The notes beneath the pieces are model-generated. The model did no database searches and was not told the origin of the DNA. It was given only the letters and a program-made list of their open reading frames with translations. Shown here in pieces: positions 33,110 through 43,620 of a stretch of DNA of 64,000 nucleotides; positions within the stretch are counted from its first letter, which is position 1; each line of letters begins with the position of its first letter. This stretch comes from Hexactinellida sp. DTS-2022. Lineage: Eukaryota > Porifera > Hexactinellida. Made by a program: the position numbers and the translations under genes. The stretch is taken from the NCBI GenBank assembly GCA_028753945.1, contig JAPNXP010000013.1, forward strand, positions 3,472,001-3,536,000, given 5' to 3'.

Positions 33110-34525
33110 ATTCGGGGTGTATGCATTAGTTCGAATCTGTATGTAAGCGTTAATTCGAATCCTGTATGTAGGCGTTAGTAGGAATCTTATTTGACTATGT
33201 AGGCGTTAGTTCGAATCGTATTTGACTATGTAGGCGTTAGTTCGAATATAATTTGACTATGTAGGCGTTAGTTCGAATAGAATTCGACTATGTAAGCGTT
33301 AGTTCGAATATAATTTGACTATGTAGGCGTTAGTTCGAATAGAATTTGACTATGTAGGCGTTAGTTCGAATCGTATTTGACTATTTTAGTTCGTATAAAT
33401 AATTTAATTAGACCGACAGTGGCTATTGCTCACTATTTCTAGATGAAACATGATTCCACATGTCCATTTTAATTATTTAAGACAATATTATTAAATCAAA
33501 GAAAAAACAATTAATTATTCAATTAATATTTGTAGTCTACTTGCAATTGGAGTGCGGCATGTTTGACATAGCTGATCTAATTGTTCTATCAAGCTGCTAC
33601 ATTCTCCACAGCAATTGGCATGCCGACAAGGGAAAAGATCCAAGTTGTTTGTCTTCTTTGCATACAAACTACGCATACTATATTAGAGATAACTTATTTG
33701 TCTCAATCTCGTGATCAGAACCGGGACAATCAGAAATGTCTGAGATGTCATCTTCTTTCTCTTCCGTAGCATGTCCCAAGGTATGACTTATTGACTTGAG
33801 AAATTGCAAAGGAGTGTAATCTCCAAATGTCAACTTTTGTTTACACAATACACGGCTCTCATCATTTGCTATATCCTTTTTCTTCCTTGGTCTTGTAGTT
33901 TCCATGCCTTGTCTTAATCTCGCGAATTCATTGTCAGTGTCTGCTATTATTTCATCTAACACTTTTAGGAAATTCCAAATTCTCGGGTGACCACATTTAT
34001 TTCTTGACTTAGTTGTCGGTGATAACTTTCCGCACCGTTATTTGTCCCTTTTGTAACATCAAATATGGATAATTCTTCTGGAGCAATTCTAGTTAGCCAT
34101 TGTTTCTTGAAATATTTGATTGTTTGTTCTAGTTTAGGACGTTCATCATTAGTTAGAGTTGGAATCTGCAATTGTGAACATGTCGGATGGATGAGATCTG
34201 GAGGAATACGTTTCGAACTAACGCCTACATAGTCAAATACGATTCGAACTAACGCCTACATAGTCAAATTTTATTCGAACTAACGCCTACATGGTCAAAT
34301 ACGATTCGAACTAACGCCTACATAGTCAAATACGATTCGAACTAACGACTACATAGTCAAATTCGATTCGAACTAACGCCTACATGGTCAAATACGATTC
34401 GAACTAACGCCTACATAGTCAAATTCTATTCGAACTAACGCCTACATAGTCAAATTCGATTCGAACTAATGCCTACATACAGGATTCGAACTAACGCCTA
34501 CATACAGATTCGAACTAATGCAGCG
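33110..34525 (-). mobile_element. MULE-type element with tandem-repeat terminal inverted repeats
   Basis: Left end (33113-33385): about nine units of TGTAGGCGTTAGTTCGAAT plus a variable spacer, period about 29-31 bp. Right end (34205-34522): about ten units of the reverse complement. The outermost bases GCATTAGTTCGAATCTGTA match in inverted order, so the arrays form 270-320 bp terminal inverted repeats. Between them lies a MULE transposase C-terminus and a RING finger. Just outside, AAAGTGGTCAGGTT occurs on both sides in direct orientation (33057, 34549). No 9-bp duplication could be fixed. Confidence 0.75.
33530..34205 (-). pseudogene. MULE transposase C-terminal part fused to RING finger
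   Basis: On the minus strand the frame reads YFKKQW, then KGTNNGAESYHRQLSQEI (about 34100-34000), the conserved C-terminal block of FLYWCH-type MULE transposases. After a one-base shift it reads HPRIWNFLKVLDEII (about 33995-33950). An acidic linker to about 33680 is followed by a RING-HC finger at 33670-33530. That finger has C-x2-C, then PCRHANCCGEC, then CQTCRTPI. Two small frameshifts lie within the RING. The catalytic N-terminal half is deleted, so this is a non-autonomous remnant. RING fingers are E3 ubiquitin-ligase modules. A second MULE here (39055-40473) has a RING-like tail in the same place. Confidence 0.75.
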
Positions 34526-35200
34526 CCCCCGAAAATTCATCAACCAAAAGTGGTCAGGTTGAAACCTGACCAACTTGACCAGTGGCTAAGCTAAGCCTGT
34601 ATTAACATTGTAGCATATATTAAAAATTAAATTACAGCTATGATTCTGTTTTCTACGGCTTATTTTGGAGGCACCATAATTGGTGATTATATGTTATTGC
34701 CTCTATAAAAAAAGGTGACGTGGATCGTCCCCTTCCACAAAATAACCTTCCCAGCCATCCATGACGCTGTTCATCGTAGTCCCGGGCCAAATATGGCGCC
34801 GTAAATGGCCCCACGCACCATTCTCGGTGCCATGGATGTTCTCCGGACTATAATCTGCCGTTAATGTATCCCCCGAAAATTGTTTGGCGCCGCAAATTAA
34901 TTTCCAGACAATGCGCCTTGCTTAGCCTCTTTGTCAAATTATAGAGAATTCAAGAAACTACTACTAATGGAAAATCGTAATCTGTCCTAACAACTAATGT
35001 AATTTGTCCTAAATTATATGTTCGGAATTTGTACTAAACCATAACTCTGAACTTGTCTTAAAATATAATTCTGAATTGTCCTAAAGAATCTTTAAGTTTG
35101 GAAATTGTCCTAAAATACAATTCTGAATTTGTCCTAAAGAAAGTTTAAGTTTGGAATTTGACGTAAAAACATTTCTGAAATTGTCCTACAGAAATTCCCA
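34526..35200. other. No gene; TTTGTCCTAAA tandem repeats
   Basis: 34680-34940 is GC-richer and unrecognised. 34980-35190 is a diverged tandem repeat with a unit of about 28-50 bp built on AATTCTGAATTTGTCCTAAA. No transposase or host exon seen. Confidence 0.5.
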
Positions 35201-35352
35201 TTAAGCAATAAATAGTAGATGATCACAATTAACAGTAATGAGAAAATATGTGATAAATAATCTAGTAGCAGGTACACAGACAATGAGAATATTGATAATG
35301 AGATAATTAAGTAATAATTTTGTAGCAGAACAGATAATGAAATATTGATAAT

Positions 35353-35856
35353 TAGCCCGCTTCGATTGCTAGGTCGCTTCGCGGCAGAACACAACCACAC
35401 ACCAAACGCTTCGCGGTTGGTGTGTGGTTTATATACTCCTAATTTCGATTATAAAGCGTAAATAGGCCTAAATAGTCTAATTTAACAATATTAAATTTTA
35501 ATGCTTAGGTCAACATGCAATAATGAGTTAACATATTGGCGATCTGGTGTGACCAGCATGTCCGCATCATTAATGTACATGTTCAATTAAATTTTCAGAT
35601 TTTTATCTCTTAAAGGGCGCGAATCATGTGCGATTAAGTGAATTTTCAGGGTTCTCGAAATGTGACAATGACGTCATAACTTGTCGATGTGTGAGAAATT
35701 TTTAGTGGAAACCTCAACTTGTTGGCGGGTGCCAAAAGTTACCCCTATATTCCAAAAATCACATTTGGAAACCGTCCAGTTTCTTCAATCAACTCGGAAC
35801 ATACAAACAAATATATACACACACACAAATACACCCAGCCTTGTGTTTTAATAGTA
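35353..35856 (-). mobile_element. Short Helitron-like element, minus strand
   Basis: The reverse complement of 10647-11118 at moderate divergence. The 5' region near 35856 reads TACTATTAAAACACAAGG and the 3' end near 35353 reads AATCGAAGCGGGCTAA (CTRR-type). It keeps the AACTGGACGGTTTCCAAATG and GACGTCAT blocks. Confidence 0.55.
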
Positions 35857-35857
35857 C

Positions 35858-36700
35858 GAGCCCTTCGGTCTCGGTCGCTTCGCGACGGATCACTCCCTTA
35901 CAAAAGTCGCTTCGCGACTTTTGTTCGTTCGTGTTAGACACTACGCAACACAATTAATTAACGGCCACTTCGCGGCCTTACTCTCCTCAAATATAACTCA
36001 TATTAAATAAGTTCAACCTGTGACTTGTAAATTACACGTACTCAATTCAGTATGCTGCTATTTAGGAGCCAAGTATGTCAACTAATTAATTAATTAATAC
36101 ATGTTATTTACTAACCCATTTACTGCATAGTAAATTGTTTAATTATTATTAATTCGCTGCATCATCAACGTCTTTTATTATGCAAAAGAATAGGTATAGT
36201 AAATAGTTGAATTACTTTGATAATATTATTATGCATACTTATGCGATTGACGCAAGCTAAATTCACGAATAGAAGTAACCTTATAGATTTACGTAAGCAA
36301 ATAATACATCAATCACCAATAAACTGATAGAAGCCAAACTGGATTATTACACTTGCACTTAGCTATACCTGTGTTGCACAGTGGTTTATTGACAGGGAGT
36401 TGGACAATTTTTTACCAATTCTGATCTCTTCAAAAACGTTTTTATCGTGTTCAGCATAATCGAGAACCTAGGTAACTGTTTTTACAGTTAAAAATACCAA
36501 GTAGAATTAGAAATATTATGCAGTGTCTATAGTTTCAATGGCTAAATATAATTGAAGAAATTTTGTGGTTAACTATTATGCATCATTTCATGCTCGTGTA
36601 TCTCATTAGGTTTCGATCACAATCAGCTAATATTTTCACAGTGTTTAATTATAGTGTAAATCATCCTAAAACTGTTGAATACTCTTCATATAATTATTTG
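35858..36700. repeat. Dispersed repeat B, copy 2
   Basis: GAGCCCTTCGGTCTCGGTCG and GTCGCTTCGCGAC palindromes at 35858-35970, followed by an AT-rich body that resembles 11290-12130 and 37960-38590. No genes. Confidence 0.55.
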
Positions 36701-37439
36701 TCCTTTAGTATAATTATCATTGCAAATTATGATTAGCTGGAAGTGTCCGAACTGCTAAATTCCATGTATTGGTATTGCGTCAACTGTCGTGTCGTCTCGT
36801 GTCGTTTTACTAGCCCTATTTTTATATAAAGTTTAACTATATAGCTTGGATTTTAACCACTTTCCAGCCCCGCGCAACCGCGCGGAAACCAAAATCTACG
36901 TGTCTATATACGGGGGCTTTGAAGATTTATATACGAAGATTTTAATTATTTTTTTCAAAATTTCATCAATTAGTAAACTAAATGAATAATTTAGAAGCGA
37001 GGGATTACCTTTCAACCAAGGAAACTATACGGGTTGCTGTAAATGTAATAGAAAATGCAAGGGTGATCAAATGTCAAAATTGGATCAAGAAAAACTGGTC
37101 GAATCGTTGATGTTAAAAAAGCTGGTTATTTAACTGGCCTAGGCTCTCGAATTACATTATCAACTTAATTTAGATCTACACCATGCATTTATTTAGAGAT
37201 GCATATAAATGAATTAGCTCTAGTTTATTTGAAAATACTAATTTAGCAAATATTTGTGGGATTATGGGAATTTAAAAAAAAACTATGACGTCATAACTTA
37301 AAAATTTGAAGCCGTACTAATTTTCTGAGTCCATAAATGGATTCACAGGTATAGATAACCCATGGGTATATAATACATTTGATATGTCTATCTGCTCTGG
37401 AAATACCTACTTCCTGTGAATGGTCCAAATAAACCACTG
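36701..37439. other. No gene seen
   Basis: AT-rich. A small GC patch (CCCCGCGCAACCGCGCGG, near 36866-36884) forms a hairpin. Nothing coding. Confidence 0.45.
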
Positions 37440-37803
37440 TGTGTTGGTACGATATACTATTTATGGTTGATTAGTGTACGGACTAATTAATTAACTGTTT
37501 CACGTTCAGAAGAAAAATGGGAATTCGTCAACTGCTATCAGGTGTAGAAATTTAGTGTACGTCTAATGCTTTGAATATTCTACAGATCGGAGCAAAATTG
37601 GGAAGCTAGTACAAATATCTGTTTTTCGAAACTGTGACGTCATAATCCCGCTATTTTGTTTCAAAAACCAATAGATCGTTGTCGCAGTACAAAATTACCC
37701 CTGTATACAAATTTTCAGCTTTCTGGGACTCGTAGTCTTTCCAATTAATTCTGGACAAACACACAAACAAACAGACAACAATTGCGCTTTTAATATAGAG
37801 ACG
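37440..37803 (-). repeat. Helitron-like 5' segment, direct repeat copy 1
   Basis: On the minus strand it begins TCTCTATATTAAAAGCGCAA at 37803 and runs to about 37440. It repeats, same orientation, at 38661-39019 (shared TGGGAATTCGT-AACTGCTATCA and TGACGTCATAATCCCG blocks). Helitron 5' ends start TC, which fits. Confidence 0.55.
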
Positions 37804-38600
37804 AGCCCTTCGGTCTCGGTCGCTTCGCGACTGATCACTCTCTCACAAAGGTCGCTTCGCGACCTTTGTTCGTTCGTGTTAGGCACTACGCGATACAATT
37901 AACGGCCGCTTCGCGGCCTTTCCCTCCTCTTAAAGACAATAATATTAATAATAAATAAGTTAACCTGTGGCTAGTATATTACACACACTACTTAACGCGC
38001 GCTTAAATTCATTCTGGGTTGTGATTCGTTAATCTAATCTGTTTGGGAAATGATGTGTTATGTATGTTATTCTCATTACTTATTAGTTATTAATTATTAG
38101 TTAATAATATATGATATTGGCTCAATAATTCTTAATTAAGGTAGCTCATTTCAGCTCCATTAAAAGGTTAGCTTGTTAGCTCAAATAAATTGAAACCCGT
38201 GGCTGATAAATTATACGGAATTATTTATTTCAGTATATTATATTGCAAAGTAATTTACTTAACCTGGATTTAATCTCTGCATAATAATGGTTAAATCCAG
38301 GGTTGTAAATATTTGATTTAATTGATAGTAATAATAAACATATCAATCTCATAATTAGACAGATCCTAAATCCTTGATGAATCAACTACTTAATTAATTT
38401 CATAATTTCAGTATAGGTTAGAAATTACGTAATTCCATTAATTGTCTTATTAATAGGAAGCCAATATAGGTGTAATAAATAAACAATGCATCAGAGAAGT
38501 TAACTACTCGAGTGTATTCTTGTTAACCAAACAAATCAGATCACACACATAGTGCTAAGAATAATATTATACATTTTAACTGATAACTTCGTTAATCACT
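37803..38600. repeat. Dispersed repeat B, copy 3
   Basis: GAGCCCTTCGGTCTCGGTCG, GGTCGCTTCGCGACC and GGCCGCTTCGCGGCC palindromes, then GTTAACCTGTGGCTAG. Colinear with 11190-12140. Confidence 0.6.
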
Positions 38601-38660
38601 CTTACTTGAATTGTTTGCAATAGAACACAGTCGAAAATCGATTTTGCACTTTGCTATACC

Positions 38661-39019
38661 TGTGTTGGTACGATACACTATTTATGGTAGATTAGTACAG
38701 GGACTAATTAATTAACTGCGTCACTATCAGAAGTAAAATGGGAATTCGTGAACTGCTATCAGGTGTAGAAATTTTGTGTACGTCTAATGCTTTGAATTTT
38801 CTACAATCGGAGCAAAATTGGGAAGCTAGTACAAAATATCTCTTTTTCGCAACTGTGACGTCATAATCCCGTTATTTTGTTTCAAAAACCAATAGATCGT
38901 TGTCGCAGTACAAAATTACCCTTGTATACAAATTTTCAGCTTTCTGGGACTTGTAGTCTTTCCAATTAATTCTGGACAAACATCCAAAACCACAAAACAT
39001 TCCTCTTTTAATATATAGA
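38661..39019 (-). repeat. Helitron-like 5' segment, direct repeat copy 2
   Basis: The minus-strand start TCTATATATTAAAAG at 39019 follows an A, as expected for a Helitron target. The body is close to the copy at 37440-37803. Confidence 0.55.
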
Positions 39020-39054
39020 TAGATAAGAAGAATGATGATGATTGGAAACGCAAA

Positions 39055-40473
39055 TCATTGAAAAACCTGAAGGACGCATATTAAATTACTTCTGCAAATT
39101 GGACAATCAGCTTTAATAGTTAATAAGCAATTTTCAGACGTTTCACAAAAAGCTCCATGCAAGAGTCCAAAGTTTTCCGTTCTTGGCAATAGACATACGT
39201 GATTTTCGTTATTTTCATCTTCGTTTAGTAGACTATTCAAAATGATTTATCTAATTAATTTAAAAACAGGAATGAAAATTTAATGAGTATAACAGAAAAT
39301 AACAACCATAATAATTATAGGAAATAATTTATTAAAATATGGTTCTAAAAGCAAGCCCTCTTAAGAACACTAATACAGGCCTGTAATAAAATGAATTTAC
39401 TAAGGTTATAATTGCTTTTTCATTATCAATCGATTTTTTCGTTTTTTTGGGGTCTTCACCATGGGTAAATTTCAATTGTTTTAACTCGACATCACCCTGT
39501 TCTGTTTTAAGGCAACGTATAAATTTCCAAACTGTAGGGTGGTGACAACCACATGTGCTTAGAAATCCACGATGCCATGCTTCTAATAAGTTTGTACTTC
39601 TAGGCAATCCTTGTGGAACAAGATGAAAATTGTTCCAAAGGGATATAGGAAAGAGAGGAGGATTCCTTTGCCCATTCAAGCTTAGAAGGCCTATGTAATT
39701 TTCCTCAAAATATCTGCAGAGAGGAGATGCATTTTCAGGGAAAATCATGACCAGTTGTTGGAAAGACCAGCTGACTAGCTCTGGTGGTACGAATGCTAGA
39801 GCAGGTAGCATACGCATGGTTAATGCAAATTCCAGGTCAGTATGGTATTCTGACTGCAGCCCAAGAGACTGAAGTTTCCTAAAAACTGACTGTGAGAGAT
39901 GTTTTTGAATGTCCCATCGGCTAGCCAGATGTTTGACATGGACAAGAATTCTAAGTTCTCCTTGGTTGCAAATATCACTATCCTGTGCGGGCCAATACCA
40001 GAGTCGTAGAATAGAAAGTTCCTGTTAGAAAATGTCTTGATGTTTTCAGCGTCTAATTGAAGTTCTTCAAGAGATGCTGGATTAAGCGGAGCAATACGTT
40101 GCCTCTTATACATCGTCTTCAGGGCGTGTTGATTTGGAAGCAAAGACTTCGCAGGTTCAGACAATACACTGGTCATCTCTCCTATCGCAACGTGAGGATT
40201 GTCGTTTGTTTCTCTCGCTCGCTTCCTCATTAAATCTTTCATGACTGTTACCTCATCTTTACCGTATTGCTGTGGATGAGAATGTTCCCCAGACTTCTTG
40301 ATGATTGTCTCATTAACGGAATGTATTCTTGCTTTACAACCTCTTACGTCACACCTCCATTCCTTTTTCGAAGTCCCCCGATGGAAAATATAGAAGTACC
40401 CGTCGTGGGATAATTTGTCAGTACCCTTGGAGGATTTGACAATGCTGAAGGTTGTATCAATATTAGTAGCCAT
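39055..40473 (-). pseudogene. FLYWCH-type MULE transposase, internally deleted
   Basis: Starts MATNIDTTFSIVKSSKGTDK. A FLYWCH zinc finger follows, with a W-x-C / C / H-x-H pattern (EWRCDVRGCKARIH, HSHP; about residues 15-70). The first catalytic Asp lies in WLADGTFK (about 39905-39930). A deletion then joins this to HLSQSVFRKLQSLGL, losing about 100 residues with the second catalytic Asp. The C-terminal part continues in another frame: MRMLPALAFVPPE, RSTNLLEAWH, HHPTVWKFI (39800-39500). At 39240-39055 a further segment ends ADCPICRSNLICVLQVF, like the last part of a RING-HC finger but lacking some cysteines. It may be a separate exon of the same gene. Not functional. Confidence 0.85.
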
Positions 40474-40564
40474 TTATAATTGTTAGAAATTGGTGCTTAG
40501 CTAATTCCTTTTATATATTAGTTTGTATACTTTTCACAACTTACTGAACTAGTTAGTATACGTA

Positions 40565-40706
40565 TATTGTATATTTCTTTTGTACGCAAGTGTGATGTAC
40601 GCAACTGTGAATGACAAACTTTGACGCAAATGTAATGTACGCAACTGTGAATGACAAACATTGTACGCAAATGTGATGTACGCAAGTGTGATGTACGCAA
40701 ATGTGC
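40565..40706. repeat. GTACGCAA tandem repeats
   Basis: About eight units of GTACGCAAxTGTGAT, period about 16 bp with some longer spacers, immediately 5' of the MULE transposase. Probable subterminal repeats of that element. Confidence 0.75.
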
Positions 40707-40729
40707 GGCTCCCATTCATTAAATGCAAC

Positions 40730-40912
40730 CAGGGTTTCATCCGGGGTATGCGACGCGCCTTCAGGCGCGTAATTTCAAAAGAAAACTTTTCTAGGCGCGC
40801 GAAAATCGAGAGATACTCCCATAGACGTAATACAATTGAGCATATTAGGCGCGTGTGAGCGAGCTCAATCTTAATCTAGGCGCGCGGAAAATTTTGCCTG
40901 GATGAAAGCCTG
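40730..40912. mobile_element. 183-bp hAT MITE (GGCGCGC-rich)
   Basis: Ends CAGGGTTTCATCCGGGG and GCCTGGATGAAAGCCTG with a perfect 8-bp duplication AATGCAAC (40722-40729, 40913-40920). Internal AGGCGCGC motifs repeat near both ends. Confidence 0.93.
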
Positions 40913-41299
40913 AATGCAACGTTTAGATATTTCTCTTTAGCAATGTTTCTACGCTCAATTTTCGCCCTAGTATAAGAGTTATATCCTCTGGTCGTATCAA
41001 GGCCTTCCATTAATCTTTGAGATTCAATACCATAGTCTGAAATCACATTTTTCAAACTGCCATAAACTTCTATATGTTAGGATGAGGCGTTTTCATATAA
41101 GACTTTAGTGATTTGTGATGACTCTGCTCCATTATTCGTTGCTTTCTCATGGTAAAACTGACAAGTTAGCACTCGCATTTATCCAGAATTTGTGAAAATA
41201 ACTCTTAAATCTATGAATAAGTTCTTTCTCAGCATCTAAGAAGCCAGCTAAAAGACAAATAAATATTACGTAATTGCTCTTTGGAAGGAAGGGTAGTGC
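40913..41299 (-). pseudogene. MULE transposase, C-terminal half of a split gene
   Basis: The minus strand reads LPFLPKSNYVIFICLLAGFL, then a Y-F-x-K-F-W block. After a one-base shift comes KATNNGAES (near 41120-41145) and RLMEGLDTTRGYNS (near 40990-41030). This is the same C-terminal arrangement as the MULE at 33530-34205. The frame runs without a break into the target duplication at 41292-41299 and continues at 57621-57628, 16.3 kb away. So this is one half of a gene interrupted by the hAT element 41300-57620. One stop (41083 area) and one shift are present. Confidence 0.8.
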
Positions 41300-41404
41300 C
41301 AGTGCCGGAATACCACATGTGCGGACTGTGCGATAGCACAGGGCCCGGACTGTTTGGGGGGCCCGGTGGGCCCCTCATCCAATCTATATTTGGCTCAGCC
41401 CGTG

Positions 41405-41636
41405 ACCAGGGCAGAGATGGAACCGGTCGGGATTTTCATGACCCGACCCGACCGGTGCAGTTGGAAATTGGACCCGACCCGACCTGCCGGTCGACCGGTC
41501 AATCATAGCTAGCAATAATTTATAAATAATAGAAAACAAATTATGATATTATGATATCGAATAGATCATATAGAGATCTCGACCGGCCGGTCAAGGTTCC
41601 GATCGGTACCCGGCCCGACCCGACCCGACCCGATTG
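41405..41636. repeat. GACCCGACCC-rich hAT-like end, truncated
   Basis: Starts CAGGGCAGAGATGGAACCGG and contains arrays of GACCC plus CCGGTCGACCGG palindromes. It ends in CCCGACCCGATTGG directly against the MULE fragment. The layout matches the other hAT MITEs here, but no matching right terminus was found. Confidence 0.5.
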
Positions 41637-42760
41637 GACTTTCCGCCATATATTCTGGGTGAGATGAAAAAAGCATCCTTTAACAGTAGAGTTAGGCCAT
41701 GTCTGCTGAAACTGTTAATAGCAGCCTTCTCAAAGTTCATCAGCATATCTTTTGAGTGGGCTTGCGGACAAAGAAGCTGCACCTGTTGCCACATTCTTTT
41801 ATATGTTGCTTCCGATTTGTTGGGGAGTAAAATAAAAATACTTAGCAACAAATGGCCATCTTTCAGCAAATCAGGGCCTCCTCGAAGAGCATGTATTACA
41901 TATACTTGTGTGAAAAGTAGAGGAGCCATCCTAAAAGTACCATCAGCTAACCATACCCTGGAGAATTGCAACATATCTAAGTTCTTCTGAGTAGCAAAAA
42001 TTAGTATCCTCTGGATCTCTGGACCTGAATCATATAAGAGAAAAAGCTCGTCTTTTGATGTCCGCATAAATTCTTCTGGTATTATAAGTTGATCCAGAGT
42101 CGTAGGTTGAACTAGCGCTGTTAGAACACGTTGACGTTGTATAGTACGTTTAAGACTATCCAATTTGAGCAGCTTGGCAGCAATACCCTCATTTACTGTT
42201 TGGACACATTCACCCACAATATAATGTGAACTATCTTGGGATCCCTTTGTTCTTCTTTTAATATTTATTTTACTTCACTGCAGCTAATAGCTTTCTCATC
42301 AGGAGGATGTAAGTGTTGGTTTGTTCGTTTCACAATTTCAAATCCTTGTGTGTGTACAATTGCTTTACACAATCCTCGTTGAACACACAGCCAGTGAGTT
42401 GTTTCTCCAATTCTTCTAGCTTTCCATAAATGTATCCCCCTTCTATGAGCTTCTCTGCGCCTCTCTGAGATATACTTAGTCTGAAAGACTGATGATGAGA
42501 TTGTGCCATGATGTTGTTTGGAAAATAAAATTATATTGATCACAACAACAACTTATTTATAGAATTTTACAGAGGTGTATATTAGGCACCTCAAAATGTT
42601 TTACATAACACGTTTGTTTACGCATTATACACAATATAGATATCCAAATTAATCAAAAGGATGACATATAGCAGAATTAATAGAATCAAAATATTAATTA
42701 ATCTCACGTTACGAATTGTCGTGTTACGAATTGGGGTGTTACGAATTGTCGGTATCCCAT
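41637..42760 (-). pseudogene. FLYWCH-MULE transposase, N-terminal half
   Basis: On the minus strand a FLYWCH-like finger (THWLCVQRGLCKAIVHT then H-x-H; 42440-42310) is followed, after a frame change near 42240, by the transposase. Motifs are ELFLLYDSG, the first Asp in VWLADGTFRMAPLLFTQVYV, the NFEKAAINSF block (second acidic position), then FISPRIYGGKSN. The coding stops at 41637, abutting the GACCC repeat. The C-terminal half is absent here. Upstream, GTTACGAATTG is repeated three times (42707-42755), perhaps its terminal repeats. Confidence 0.8.
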
Positions 42761-42789
42761 CTAACTTACCTACATATACGTGAATCAGT

Positions 42790-43620
42790 AACATGGGCGC
42801 AAAGTTTTACAAGTTTGAGGTTGTTTGTTTATTGATAGTGCCTCCAAAGGAACATGCTGTCGGCACAGGCTGGAATTTTGGATTTTTTTTTCGCCAAGTC
42901 ATCAACGCCTCAAGGCGTCAAGAACCATTTGTTAAGTGGTCCGAGTCACAAGGAACGGTAGATAAATTTGAAGTTTGTTTCTATCATAAACCATCTTGAG
43001 TTTAATGCATTCATTCATTATGCAAAGATAATAAATAATATTATTTTAGTTAATTATTTTAGCTATGTTATCCACGGTGAGTTGAGTTCAATCAACAAAT
43101 TCCTTATATTATTTAATTTAATTCAATCCATTGTATATACTACAATTAAATAGAAGCCAGCTGGAATTTATAAGTTGAATCAATATTATTATCGCACGTT
43201 AAAACAATAGAGTAAGATTTAACAAGTTAAATCAATATAATTAACACAAGTTGAAACAATAGAATTAGATTTAACACTTTTACTAAAACTGAAGTGTGAG
43301 TAAACAAAGAAATTTGAAACTCCCATTTATGGCAGAAATTAAACCCATTATTAAAAGATTTCTTATTACAACAGACGCAGAATTTTATGGTGAATCCAAA
43401 TGTGAAATAAAATTTTGGGGTTTAGTAAAACATATTTTGAGTTATGGACCAGACAAATTTTGAAAGGTGATAAAGATGTGGCAAAATTTGTTAATAAAAA
43501 TCGTAACCCCAGGTGCAAATTAGACGTCGACTCCGAACCAAAATGCCAAGTTTCAGCCCTCTATGTATATAGGTGTGGCCAGGGCACCTGCTACGGAGAA
43601 AATAAATAAATAATAATAAT
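42790..43620 (+). repeat. Repeat A, copy 2
   Basis: Starts with half of the repeat A hairpin (GTGCCTCCAAAGGAACATGC) and continues with the shared CCAGCTGGAATTTATAAGTT and ACCCCAGGTGCAAATTAGAC blocks. No coding capacity. Confidence 0.75.

Larger units (their letters stand above)
39055..40720 (-). mobile_element. FLYWCH-MULE element with RING-like tail
   Basis: Spans the transposase pseudogene, a downstream RING-like segment and, upstream, an array of GTACGCAAxTGTGAT units (40565-40706). This array may be this family's terminal repeat, as in the MULE at 33110. The opposite end was not identified. Confidence 0.6.

Noticed and set aside
33113-34510. CRISPR-like arrays (direct repeats of about 20 bp with short variable spacers)
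   Set aside because: Spacers are only 8-12 bp and AT-biased. The two arrays are mutual inverse copies around a MULE gene and the genome is eukaryotic. They are transposon terminal repeats.
33057-34590. The AAAGTGGTCAGGTT direct repeat as a target duplication of the MULE element
   Set aside because: Far longer than the usual 9 bp, imperfect, and separated from the terminal arrays by about 40 bp. It may be a pre-existing MITE; left unassigned.
37440-39019. Two 360-bp direct repeats as LTRs of a retroelement
   Set aside because: They start with Helitron-type TC ends, have no primer-binding site or polypurine tract, and the interval contains only repeat B.
40565-40740. 65-codon frames HLRTSHLRT and similar
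   Set aside because: Translations of the GTACGCAA tandem repeat.
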